Shown: piece by piece, positions 44,702 to 52,996 of the stretch
How positions within the stretch are numbered: position 1 is the stretch's first letter
Layout of the letters: every line of letters starts with the position of its first letter
Source of the DNA: CAZGVW01 sp964529265
GTDB taxonomy: Bacteria > Planctomycetota > Phycisphaerae > Phycisphaerales > UBA1924
Reading direction: 5' to 3'
NCBI GenBank assembly: GCA_964529265.1
Contig: CAZGVW010000141.1
Span: 1 to 64,000, forward strand
DNA: 64,000 bases
Made by a program: the position numbers and the translations under genes
Notes under the pieces: model-generated
Databases searched by the model: none
Told to the model about the DNA's origin: nothing
Seen by the model: only the letters and a program-made list of their open reading frames with translations

Positions 44702-46228
44702 ATGCGCTTCAACGCCCTGCACCCGCGCACGCGCGATTGCGTCGTGCCCACTGCACTCGCCGCCGCACTGGCCTCGCCCGCCGCGGCCATCACCCCCGGC
44801 GATATCGCCATCGAACTCGAACTCGTCGCCTCCGGCCTCACGTCGCCCGTCTGGGCCACCCATGCCGGCGACGGCTCCGGCCGCCTCTTCATCGTCGATC
44901 AGGCGGGCCTCATCCGCATCGTCGATGCGGGCGGAACCCTCCTCCCGACTCCATTTCTCGATCTCACCGCCGAAATCGTCGCCGTGAACCCGCAATTTGA
45001 TGAGCGCGGCCTCCTCGGCATCGCCTTCCACCCCAACTACGAGAACAACGGCCGCTTCTTCGTCCGCTACAGCCGCCCCCGCACCGGCGTGAAGGGCGAG
45101 CCCTGCTTCGGCACCGGCCGCGGCTGCCACGAGGAAATCCTCGCCGAGTACAGCGTCTCCATGGGCGACCCCGACGTCGCCGATCCCGCTGGAACGATCC
45201 TCTTCCGCGTCGATGAGCCGCAGTTCAACCACAACGGCGGCGGCATCGAGTTCGGCCCCGATGGTTTCCTCTACTTCACGCTCGGCGATGGCGGCGGCGC
45301 GCACGACGGCCTGGCCGATACGCCCCCCTCGCACGGCCCCATAGGCAACGGCCAGAACATCGAGACGCCTCTCGGCGCCATCCTGCGCATCGATGTCGAT
45401 TCCGCGCCCACGCCCCCGCTCCTCTACGCCATCCCCGCCGGCAACCCCTTCGCCGACGCCACGGGCGCCGATGAGATCTACGCCTACGGCATGCGCAATC
45501 CATACCGCTTCTCGTTCGACAACGGCCCCGGCGGAACCAACCGTCTTTTCCTCGGCGACGTCGGCCAGGCGATCTTCGAGGAAGTCAACATCGTCGAGCT
45601 CGGCGGCAACTACGGCTGGGTCACGCGCGAAGGCGCGCACTGCTTCGACCCCATGAACCCCGGCGTTCCGCCCGCCATGTGCGCCATGACCGGTCCCCTC
45701 GGCGAGCCTCTTATCGACCCCATCGCCGAATATGACCACGATGACGGCCTCGCCATCGTCGGCGGCTTCGTCTACCGCGGCTCGCGCTTCCCCGCGCTCC
45801 AGGGCATCTACGTCTTCGGCGATTTCAGCACGACCTTCGTCCCCGGTGACGGCCGCCTCTTCTACCTCGACGCCGACGCCGTCGCGCTCGGCGGAGGCGG
45901 GCTCGCCGAAGTCTTCGAGTTCAGAATCGGCCAGCAGAACAACCCGCTCGATCTCTACCTCTTCGGCTTCGGCGAAGATGAGGATGGCGAACTCTACATC
46001 ACCGTTTCGAGCAACCTCGGCCCCAGCGGAACGAGCGGGCAGGTCTTCCGCATCGCGCCCCCGTGCTTCCCCGATTTCAACGGCGATGGCGTCGTGAACT
46101 CCACCGATCTCGCGACGCTGCTCGGCTCATGGGGCGGGATGTCCGGCCCCACCGATCTCAACGGCGATGGCGTCGTGAACTCCAGCGATCTTGCCCTCTT
46201 GCTCGGCGCCTGGGGCAATTGCCCGTGA
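44702..46228 (+). CDS. secreted sugar-dehydrogenase-like beta-propeller with two dockerin-like repeats
   Basis: The 508-residue protein has a signal peptide (ending ASPAAA), then a six-bladed propeller of the PQQ glucose/sorbosone dehydrogenase family. The family marks are DERGLLGIAFHPNYENNGRFFVRYS, FNHNGGGIEFGPDGFLYFTLGDGG and YAYGMRNPYRFSFD. The C-terminal 50 residues hold two Ca-binding repeats, FNGDGVVNSTDLATLLGSWG and LNGDGVVNSSDLALLLGAWG, like type I dockerin modules of planctomycetes. It may oxidise a sugar outside the cell and be docked at the surface. A GGAGA about 6 bases before the ATG supports the start. A strong terminator follows. Confidence 0.88.
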   Translation: MRFNALHPRTRDCVVPTALAAALASPAAAITPGDIAIELELVASGLTSPVWATHAGDGSGRLFIVDQAGLIRIVDAGGTLLPTPFLDLTAEIVAVNPQFDERGLLGIAFHPNYENNGRFFVRYSRPRTGVKGEPCFGTGRGCHEEILAEYSVSMGDPDVADPAGTILFRVDEPQFNHNGGGIEFGPDGFLYFTLGDGGGAHDGLADTPPSHGPIGNGQNIETPLGAILRIDVDSAPTPPLLYAIPAGNPFADATGADEIYAYGMRNPYRFSFDNGPGGTNRLFLGDVGQAIFEEVNIVELGGNYGWVTREGAHCFDPMNPGVPPAMCAMTGPLGEPLIDPIAEYDHDDGLAIVGGFVYRGSRFPALQGIYVFGDFSTTFVPGDGRLFYLDADAVALGGGGLAEVFEFRIGQQNNPLDLYLFGFGEDEDGELYITVSSNLGPSGTSGQVFRIAPPCFPDFNGDGVVNSTDLATLLGSWGGMSGPTDLNGDGVVNSSDLALLLGAWGNCP

Positions 46229-46285
46229 TGCAATCCGCGGCAGCGCCTCAGCGCTGACTCCCTCGCTCCACTTGGTGCGCACAGC

Positions 46286-46310
46286 GGGCCGGGCGCCGAA
46301 CGCCCGGCCC
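46286..46310 (+). terminator. rho-independent terminator of the dockerin-type gene
   Basis: GGGCCGGGCG and CGCCCGGCCC form a 10-bp perfect stem with a 5-base loop (CCGAA), followed by GTTCGTGTCTTTGCTT. It lies 57 bases after the stop codon. Confidence 0.75.
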
Positions 46311-46483
46311 GTTCGTGTCTTTGCTTCTGATCGTGCCAGCGCCACCAAGTGGCGCCCGTACCCGAAACGGCCGTGGCCGTTACACAGTCAGGCAATGAAC
46401 GCGGGCCAGCCCCGAGCACGTTGGCGCAGGGCGAATCCTGTGGTCCGGGGTCGCGAACAACAACTTGCGTGCAGTCAGCAAGG

Positions 46484-47047
46484 TCATTCGCCGAAGCAGT
46501 AGTTGAAGACCAACTCTACAGGCACATCCGTGATTATCGAGTTGTCTTCTCTATACATTTTCACAAGTTCGAAGTACGGCACAATTTCTCCAGTGCTCAG
46601 AAGCGCAAATTGGAAGGACCCGCACGGTGATACGGCTACCGAATACTCGGCGCGCGATAAGAATGTAGCCCAGTCGAACCCCGGGTCGAAGGCAATGACG
46701 GTCCGCCGGCCTTCGGCTCCCGCCTGGAGACCGGCCAGACTAAGCCTGTACCTTGACATCGCTAACATTGGCGGGCGCAGAGCCTCAAAATGCCGGTCTT
46801 CAAAAGCAAGCACAGTCGCGTCGCTCGGAGGCGATGCAAGCAATCCCTCCGCTTGAACTCTACGCCATATTTCCTCGAGCCGACCCTCCCGTTCGCCAAT
46901 CAGCCTGACAGATGCAGCATTGAGGATCTTCACTGAACGAGCCCTATCCCGAGATCCAATATATGCCGTGCTCACTACCGCCACAGCGAAGCCGCACACA
47001 AACCCGGCGACTCCAGCCGCATACAATGAACGAGATATCTTGAGCAT
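46484..47047 (-). CDS. single-pass membrane protein of unknown function in low-GC DNA
   Basis: The 187-residue protein has one N-terminal helix (SLYAAGVAGFVCGFAVAVVSTAYIG) and a mainly extracytoplasmic domain with DPGFDWATFLSRAEYSVAVSP and FQFALLSTGEIVPYFELVK. No family is recognised. Third codon positions and the flanking DNA are visibly AT-richer than neighbours, which suggests later acquisition. It stands alone, between the dockerin gene and folE2. Confidence 0.55.
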   Translation of the reverse strand: MLKISRSLYAAGVAGFVCGFAVAVVSTAYIGSRDRARSVKILNAASVRLIGEREGRLEEIWRRVQAEGLLASPPSDATVLAFEDRHFEALRPPMLAMSRYRLSLAGLQAGAEGRRTVIAFDPGFDWATFLSRAEYSVAVSPCGSFQFALLSTGEIVPYFELVKMYREDNSIITDVPVELVFNYCFGE

Positions 47048-47110
47048 AGTGCGTTCTGGCCTCCGATGGGCTTTATGTAGTACCGGGGCCCAGGGGGGGC
47101 CGCGGAGGCC

Positions 47111-47941
47111 TCACGCACGCTTGTCCCGTGTGATCTCCGCGTACGCGTTGTGATTGTGAATCGATTCGAAGTTCTCGCTGTTGATCGAGTACCACGTGAT
47201 CCGCTCGTCGTCGTCCAGCGTCATCGCCAGGTCGCGCACGATGTCCTCGACGAACTTCGGGTTCTCGAACGCCTCTTCCGTCACGTGCTTCTCGTCCGGC
47301 CGCTTCAATACGGCGTACAACTCCGATGACGCCGCCCCCTCCAGCATCCGCACCACGTCCTCGATCCACACCATCCCCTTGAACCGCACTTTCGCCGTGA
47401 TCAGGCACCGCTGATTGTGCGCGCCGAACCGGCTGATCTCCTTCGAGCACGGGCACAGGCTCGTCGCCGGCGCCGCCACCGTCATCACGAAATCCTCGTG
47501 CGAGTTGCTCGCGCACTCGAACGTCACCCGGTAGTCCATCAGCCCCGGCGATTTTGTCACCGGCGCCAGTTTCCGGATGAAGTACGTGAACTCCATGATC
47601 AGGTGCGCTTCCTTCGCGTCGAGGCGCTTCTTGATCTCCCGCGTGATCTCCGGAATCCGCTCCGGCGTCACCCGGTCCGCGTGCTCGTTCAGCACCTCCA
47701 GGAAGCGGCTCATGTGCGTGCCCTTCTGGTGGTGGGGGAGCGCCACGTACATGTTGATCCGCGCCACGGTCCGCTGTTCGCCCCCGCACGGCGTCCGCAG
47801 CGTGATCGGATACGTCACGTCCTTCACGCCCACCTTGTCGATGGCGATCCGCCGCGCATCCCGGCTCGCCTGCACGTCCGGCATCGCGCCGGCCCGCTCA
47901 TCGGCCTCACGATCGCTCTCGGCTCGCTGAATCCCGCTCAT
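47111..47941 (-). CDS. folE2: GTP cyclohydrolase FolE2 (type IB)
   Basis: FolE2 converts GTP to dihydroneopterin triphosphate, the shared first step of folate and queuosine synthesis, and replaces zinc-dependent FolE in many bacteria. The 276-residue protein has DVTYPITLRTPCGGEQRTVA, MYVALPHHQKGTHMSRFLEV (metal site), VTFECASNSHEDFVMTVAAP and SLCPCSKEISRFGAHNQR, with the catalytic Cys region. The C-terminal HNHNAYAEI is typical. AAGGAT about 8 bases before the ATG supports the start. No Zur-like palindrome was found in the 118 bases upstream. It could feed queD and queE at 2-3 kb. Confidence 0.93.
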   Translation of the reverse strand: MSGIQRAESDREADERAGAMPDVQASRDARRIAIDKVGVKDVTYPITLRTPCGGEQRTVARINMYVALPHHQKGTHMSRFLEVLNEHADRVTPERIPEITREIKKRLDAKEAHLIMEFTYFIRKLAPVTKSPGLMDYRVTFECASNSHEDFVMTVAAPATSLCPCSKEISRFGAHNQRCLITAKVRFKGMVWIEDVVRMLEGAASSELYAVLKRPDEKHVTEEAFENPKFVEDIVRDLAMTLDDDERITWYSINSENFESIHNHNAYAEITRDKRA

Positions 47942-48059
47942 GAATGATCCTTGCGCTCGAACTTCTGCGTCACGCTGAGACGGACATCCGCCCAGGCCTC
48001 TCCGGGCATGAGCCCCTTCGCCGCGGTCCCTCGCTTGGATTCCCTTTCCGCCCGCGCGG

Positions 48060-48878
48060 TCACTCCCCGTGCCCGCGTTTCTCGAGCATCGATGCGCCCC
48101 ATGTTATTCCCAAGGGCAGCCCGAAGAACGCCCCCCCGATCCAATCGAGCGGCGCCAGCCACCCCAGCGGAATCAGCGTGTTCGCGTACGTCTCCCCCAC
48201 GATGTCGCCCCCGTCGATCCCCGCCGCCAGCGCCGGCCCCGCCGCCGCCAGAACCGCCATCCCAACCATGTACGCCGCCATCGCCGCCTGATGCGCCGCC
48301 ACACGCCCCACGACCCCCGCCGCCACCCCGGCAATCGCCCCCGCCGCGAACGTCTGCCCCTTCAGACCCTCGCGCGCCACCACCCACGCCGCCACGCCGC
48401 CCACCAGCGCCGCTGCCCCAATCACGATGGCCGTTTCGGCGCTCCCCAGTGGCGCCGCAACCTCATCCTCACCCTCGTGCCGCGACCCAGCCCGCGAAAT
48501 GAGCACCGTCGCGCCCACGGCAATCGCCCCGAGCAAAAGCCCCTCCAGCGCCAGCCTCCACAGCGGCCCCGCCGATTGCGATTCCCGAATCACCCCCGCC
48601 ACCGCCGCGCTCGTGAACGCCGGCCAGATCAGCACCGCCCCCGCCACGAACATCCCCGTCTTCACGCTCACCAGCCGCGCCCCAAGCACCCCCATGAACG
48701 ACGCCGCCGCCATCGCCACCAGCGTCGCGCCGATGCTCCGCGACAGCGAATCGCTGACCAGCATCGTCGCATCCGGCCCGCCCGTCGGCGACCGAACCTC
48801 ACCCACCACGCGCCCCACGATCGGGCCCACCACGAGCAGTGCAATCGCAATCAGGGCCCAGCGGAGCGCCTCTTTCAT
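48060..48878 (-). CDS. polytopic membrane protein of unknown function
   Basis: The 272-residue product has about seven hydrophobic Ala/Gly/Val-rich helices from residue 7 to the C-terminus, short loops and one acidic loop (AGSRHEGEDEVAAPLG). No motif identifies a family. The ATG at 48878 begins the first helix. It is divergent from hutH with about 100 bases between and ends 118 bases before folE2. Confidence 0.6.
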   Translation of the reverse strand: MKEALRWALIAIALLVVGPIVGRVVGEVRSPTGGPDATMLVSDSLSRSIGATLVAMAAASFMGVLGARLVSVKTGMFVAGAVLIWPAFTSAAVAGVIRESQSAGPLWRLALEGLLLGAIAVGATVLISRAGSRHEGEDEVAAPLGSAETAIVIGAAALVGGVAAWVVAREGLKGQTFAAGAIAGVAAGVVGRVAAHQAAMAAYMVGMAVLAAAGPALAAGIDGGDIVGETYANTLIPLGWLAPLDWIGGAFFGLPLGITWGASMLEKRGHGE

Positions 48879-48982
48879 GCACAGGTGATACGCCACCCCG
48901 CCCCCGGGAGCAAACCGCCGCACGGAACCCCTTGCCGCGACCCCGCTTGCCGCCCACGCCCCCCTCAACCACACTCCCCGCC

Positions 48983-50542
48983 ATGCCCGCCACCCCCGCG
49001 CCCCCCGCGCCCCCGACCCCCCTCATCCTCACCGGCGCCCCCATCTCGATCGCCGACGTCGAATCCGTCGCCCGCCGCGCCCGCCCCGTCCAGATCGGTT
49101 CCGAAGCGCGCTCCCGCCTCGATGCCGCCCGCACCGCCCTCACACGCGCCATCTCCGGCGGCGCGCCCATCTACGGCGTCAACACCGGGTTCGGCGCCCT
49201 CTCCCGACAGCGCATCGCCGATGCCGACCTCGAGGCCGTCCAGCGAAACCTCCTCCTTTCCCACGCCGCCGGCGTCGGCCCGCCCCTCGCCGAAGACATC
49301 GTCCGCGCCACCATGCTCATCCTCGCCGCGTCCCTCTGCCGCGGCGCCTCCGGCGTGCGCCCCGAAGTTGTCGAATCCATCGTCGCCCTCCTCAACGCGC
49401 GCATCACACCCCTCGTCCCCGAACTCGGCTCCGTTGGCGCTTCCGGCGATCTCGCGCCCCTCGCGCACATCGGCTGCGTTCTCCTCGGCGAAGGCGAAGC
49501 CACGTGCAACGGCGCGCATCTCTCCGGCGCCGAAGCCCTCTCCCGCGCCCGCCTCGCGCCCCTCCGCCTCAGCCCGAAAGAAGGCCTCGCCCTCATCAAC
49601 GGCACGCACCTCATGGCCGCCCGCGCCGCGCTCATCCTCGCCGATGCCCAGCGCCTCACCAGCGCCGCCATCGCCGCCGCCGCCATGTCCATCGACGCCT
49701 GCCGCGCCACCGACACATTCCTCGACGAGCGCATCTACACCGTCCGCGCCCAACCCGGCCCCGCCGCCGTCGCCGCCCAACTCCGCGCGCTCCTCGCTGG
49801 CAGCCAGATCGTCCAGAGTCACCGCGAAGACGATCCCCGCGTGCAGGATCCCTATTCCCTCCGCTGCGCGCCATACATCATCGGCGCCGCGCTCGATTCC
49901 ATCGCTCACGTCCGCGCCGCCGCCGAGCGCGAACTCGCCGCCGTCACCGACAATCCTCTCGTCTTCACCACCGGCCCCCGCGGCTCCGCCGAAGTCATCT
50001 CCGCCGGCAACTTCCACGGCATGCCCATCGCCCTCCCGCTCGATGCCCTCGCCCCCGCCCTCGCGCACATCGCCGGCGTCGCCGAGCGCCGCGTCTACTT
50101 CATGCTCAGCGCCACCGACCCCGAAGCCCACCTCACGCCCCAACTCAGCCCGCGCCCCGGCGTGCAGTCCGGCCTCATGATCACCCAGTACACCGCCGCC
50201 GCCTGCTGCAACGAACTCATCTCCCTCTCCACGCCCGCCACCGTCGCCAACATCCCCACCTGCGCCGGAATGGAGGACTACAACTCCTTCGGCCCCGCCG
50301 CCGCGAGCAAAGCCGCCCGCGCCGTCTCCCTCGCGCGTCATGTCGTCGCCATCGAACTCCTCTGCGCCGCCGAAGCCCTCGATCGCCACCGCCCCCTCAA
50401 GTCCGGCGCCGGCGTCGAGCGCGCCCACGCCCTCGTCCGCACCGTCGTCGCGCCCCTCACCGAAGATCGCCCCCCAGCCCCCGATATCGCCGCCATCTCC
50501 GCCCTCATCGAGCAGGGCCGGTTCACCCCATCCATGCAATAA
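48983..50542 (+). CDS. hutH: histidine ammonia-lyase
   Basis: HutH removes ammonia from L-histidine to give urocanate, the first step of histidine degradation. The 519-residue protein has GVNTGFGALS near residue 65, and ELGSVGASGDLAPLAH with the Ala153-Ser154-Gly155 triad that forms the MIO cofactor. NGTHLMAA, QDPYSLRCAPYIIGA and AGNFHGMPIALPLD also match. The FTTGPRGSAE segment lies in the usual region between. The start codon was placed at MPATPAPP; the upstream frame lies opposite another gene. hutU and hutI follow at 54 and 57 kb with unrelated genes between. Confidence 0.96.
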   Translation: MPATPAPPAPPTPLILTGAPISIADVESVARRARPVQIGSEARSRLDAARTALTRAISGGAPIYGVNTGFGALSRQRIADADLEAVQRNLLLSHAAGVGPPLAEDIVRATMLILAASLCRGASGVRPEVVESIVALLNARITPLVPELGSVGASGDLAPLAHIGCVLLGEGEATCNGAHLSGAEALSRARLAPLRLSPKEGLALINGTHLMAARAALILADAQRLTSAAIAAAAMSIDACRATDTFLDERIYTVRAQPGPAAVAAQLRALLAGSQIVQSHREDDPRVQDPYSLRCAPYIIGAALDSIAHVRAAAERELAAVTDNPLVFTTGPRGSAEVISAGNFHGMPIALPLDALAPALAHIAGVAERRVYFMLSATDPEAHLTPQLSPRPGVQSGLMITQYTAAACCNELISLSTPATVANIPTCAGMEDYNSFGPAAASKAARAVSLARHVVAIELLCAAEALDRHRPLKSGAGVERAHALVRTVVAPLTEDRPPAPDIAAISALIEQGRFTPSMQ

Positions 50543-50615
50543 TGCCCGGTCCCCCCCGGTTCACTCCTCGCCGCGCCGTCGGCCCCTGAAGCGCCCCACT
50601 CCACGGAGAAACACC

Positions 50616-51308
50616 ATGCTCAGATTCGCCACGCGCCTCGCCCTCGCCTCCGCGTCAATCACCCTCGCCCTTCTCGCCGCCCCCCTCGCCGCCCAGCACG
50701 CGGCCCCCGCCCCCGCCCCCGGAACCCCCGGAAGCGGCCAAAAAGCCCCGCTCCCACCCGCACTCAACCCCGAAACAGATAAACCCGGCCTCCCCGTCGG
50801 CTCCAAAGCCCCCGACGCCATCCTCCACGACATCGTCGGCGAGGAAGTCGCACTCCGGAACATCTACGCCGATGGCCCCGTCGTCGTCGTCTTCTACCGC
50901 GGCGGCTGGTGCCCCTTCTGCAACAAGGCCCTCGCCAACTGGCAGAGCCACATGTCCGAACTCGAAGCCGCGGGCGCCACGCTCATCGCCATCAGCCCCG
51001 AAACCACCGAGCACATGCTCGAAACCGCCGAAAAATCCGCCCTCGAGTGCATGACCCTCGTCGATTCAAACGGCGAAGCCATGCGCCGATTCCGCGTCGC
51101 CTTCCAACTCTCCCCCGAAGACCAGAAGCGCTACAAGGGCTTCGGCGTCGATCTCCCCAAGAAGAACGCCACCAAGAACTGGGAACTCCCCGCCCCCGCC
51201 ACCTTCGTCATCGATCAGAAAGGCGTCATCCGCTGGATGCACGCCGATTGGGACTACAAGAAGCGCGCAGAGCCCGCCGATGTTCTTCGGGCTCTCAAGG
51301 CCCTCTGA
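50616..51308 (+). CDS. exported thioredoxin-fold redoxin with CPFC active site
   Basis: The 230-residue protein has a signal peptide (MLRFATRLALASASITLALLAAPLAA), a Pro/Ala-rich linker and an AhpC/TSA-type redoxin domain (about 58-228). VVVVFYRGGWCPFCNKALANW carries the CxxC (Cys99, Cys102). LIAISPETTEHMLETAEKSA and APATFVIDQKGVIRWMH are conserved in the family. It should act in the periplasm as a thiol oxidoreductase or peroxiredoxin. GGAGA lies about 8 bases before the ATG. It converges, with a 20-base gap, on the MauE-like/pseudopilin gene, whose CxC domain is a possible redox partner. Confidence 0.82.
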   Translation: MLRFATRLALASASITLALLAAPLAAQHAAPAPAPGTPGSGQKAPLPPALNPETDKPGLPVGSKAPDAILHDIVGEEVALRNIYADGPVVVVFYRGGWCPFCNKALANWQSHMSELEAAGATLIAISPETTEHMLETAEKSALECMTLVDSNGEAMRRFRVAFQLSPEDQKRYKGFGVDLPKKNATKNWELPAPATFVIDQKGVIRWMHADWDYKKRAEPADVLRALKAL

Positions 51309-51328
51309 GGCTGATTCCCTCTAATGGC

Positions 51329-52576
51329 CTATCGAGCATCCCGCCCTTGGATTCCACCAGCCGTATGCATAACGGGCATGGTGGCGAGCCAACCGTATTG
51401 ATGCACGCCTCTCCAATACGGGAGAGACAGATCTGCACGCGCCACAGACCGCGCACTTCCATCGACAAACGCAACAAGCACGGGGGATGCCGGCAGGGCG
51501 GTGAAGTCTGTTCCCGGCCCGAGGTAGCTCCAGGTATCAATCAAAATGCCCTTCTGAGACGGGCTCACCACATCGGCGAAGCGCGTCGAGTGCCATTGGG
51601 CAGTCCCTGCAAGCCTCGTTTCCTCTGACCAGAACGCAGGAGACGCGATGAACGAATGCGAATAGTAGTACGGCGTGAACAGAACCGGAAACCCATCGCC
51701 GTTGCCCGCGAGCCCGCCTGCTGCACCCGGGGGCAGGAATACCTCCTGAAACGGATCGTCGTCGTAGTAGGACGCTAAGGCGAGATTCCAAAGCGCCGGT
51801 CCGCCCCAGTACCCCTCGACCCTCACGCTGATCCCGGGCCCGCGTATTACGCTGTAGTCGGCGTCTGGGTGCGTATATCGCGGAGCAAGATCCCGATGCT
51901 CGCCGCCGTACATGGTGAACGCCGCCGCGTGCTGCCTCAGGTTTGAGAGCGAGCCCGCGCGGCGCGCCCGATCGAGCACCGACGCGATCTGCGGCGCCGC
52001 CATCGTCAGCAGGCTGCCCATGATGAAGATCACGATCATTGTCTCGACCAGGCTCACGCCCCGGGCACCCGGCGATGGAGATCGATTCACCGACGCATCG
52101 TCTCCCCCCGGCTCCCTGGGAGGCTCACCGACGCGGCGTCGGGAACAAAGGATGCCCGAAGCGAGCATGCCGATCATCACCGCGTCTCCCGCAAGCAGCC
52201 GCTCCGACACGCGCCGGCTTTCCTCGAACGCGATCAGCCTGCCGAAACACCCGCAGTCGGGACGCACACCCACCGCAATATGAGCCGCGGCGACGGCGCC
52301 TGACGAAGTCAGCAGGCCCACGCCGGCGATCACCGCCACCCTCCGCCCGAGCCCCAGCATCCAAGCCGTCGCGATCCCGATCTCGGCCAGAGGCACGGCG
52401 AGAGCCAGCACCGGCCTCGCGAAGGGCGGGATGAGCGTCCAGCCCTCCAGATCCGCGGCGAACGCCCCGACGTCCCACGCCTTCGCCAGACCCGCCGCGA
52501 GCAGGACGAGCATCGCAAGCAGCGTCAGCGCTGCCGCGATGGCGCCAAGTTTCGAACTACTGGAGCGTCTGGTCAT
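51329..52576 (-). CDS. MauE/DoxX-like redox membrane domain fused to a type IV pseudopilin
   Basis: The 415-residue frame has two parts. Residues 1-150 form four helices of the MauE/DoxX type with the redox pair CxC in GVRPDCGCFGRL (Cys108, Cys110). MauE serves the maturation of disulfide-rich methylamine dehydrogenase light chain. Residues 163-415 are a complete pseudopilin: GARG|VSLVETMIVIFIMGSLL with the prepilin-peptidase Gly and Glu+5, a helical stalk, then a beta-rich head with VAFVDGSARSVARADL, as in planctomycete DUF1559-like pilins. An in-frame GTG at 52090 with GGGGGGAG upstream could start the pilin part separately. Last gene of a three-gene operon; the DNA is less GC-rich than hutH and hutU. 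Confidence 0.7.
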   Translation of the reverse strand: MTRRSSSSKLGAIAAALTLLAMLVLLAAGLAKAWDVGAFAADLEGWTLIPPFARPVLALAVPLAEIGIATAWMLGLGRRVAVIAGVGLLTSSGAVAAAHIAVGVRPDCGCFGRLIAFEESRRVSERLLAGDAVMIGMLASGILCSRRRVGEPPREPGGDDASVNRSPSPGARGVSLVETMIVIFIMGSLLTMAAPQIASVLDRARRAGSLSNLRQHAAAFTMYGGEHRDLAPRYTHPDADYSVIRGPGISVRVEGYWGGPALWNLALASYYDDDPFQEVFLPPGAAGGLAGNGDGFPVLFTPYYYSHSFIASPAFWSEETRLAGTAQWHSTRFADVVSPSQKGILIDTWSYLGPGTDFTALPASPVLVAFVDGSARSVARADLSLPYWRGVHQYGWLATMPVMHTAGGIQGRDAR

Positions 52577-52598
52577 CAAAGTGCCCTGGCGCCGCGGG

Positions 52599-52994
52599 CT
52601 ACTCCGGCTCAAAGCAGTCTTCAGGCAGGCACGCCGAACTGTCGCACCCCTGGCCCGTGCCGACGGCCTCCTGAACGAACGTGTCCAAAGAGCTGGAGAT
52701 GTAACAACTGCCGCCGTTGCATGCGCGGATGGACTTGCTGCACACGAGAATCGGATTGCCCGCGCCGTCGCAGTTGGCCCAGCCCGATGTGTTCTGCAGG
52801 CACGCGTCATATGGAACACTCGTCGCCAGGTCGGGACAAGGCGTGCTTCCGCACATGCGCCCCTGGTTGCCCAGCCACCCGTGGCAGCCGTTGTACGTCA
52901 CGATCGTGAAGCAGATGGCGCTGGCCGACGCGGCAAGGACTGCCGACACCCCCAGCATCGCCGCGCCGATCGCCAACCGAGTTCGCCTCAACAT
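52599..52994 (-). CDS. small exported protein with 12 cysteines
   Basis: The 131-residue protein has a signal peptide (MLRRTRLAIGAAMLGVSAVL, cleavage likely after ASASA at 26). The mature part of about 105 residues has 12 Cys spread evenly (CHGW, MCGSTPCPD, DACLQN, NCDGAG, VCSKS, ACNGGSCY, GCDSSACLPEDC). An even number at this density implies a disulfide-stabilised secreted mini-protein. No family is recognised. It sits 2 bases after the stop of the upstream gene and 22 bases before the MauE-like/pseudopilin gene, so all three are cotranscribed. Confidence 0.7.
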   Translation of the reverse strand: MLRRTRLAIGAAMLGVSAVLAASASAICFTIVTYNGCHGWLGNQGRMCGSTPCPDLATSVPYDACLQNTSGWANCDGAGNPILVCSKSIRACNGGSCYISSSLDTFVQEAVGTGQGCDSSACLPEDCFEPE

Positions 52995-52996
52995 CC

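Noticed and set aside
48965..50539. 524-codon minus-strand frame opposite hutH
   Set aside because: It is the complement of hutH; Gly/Glu/Asp-rich shadow composition.
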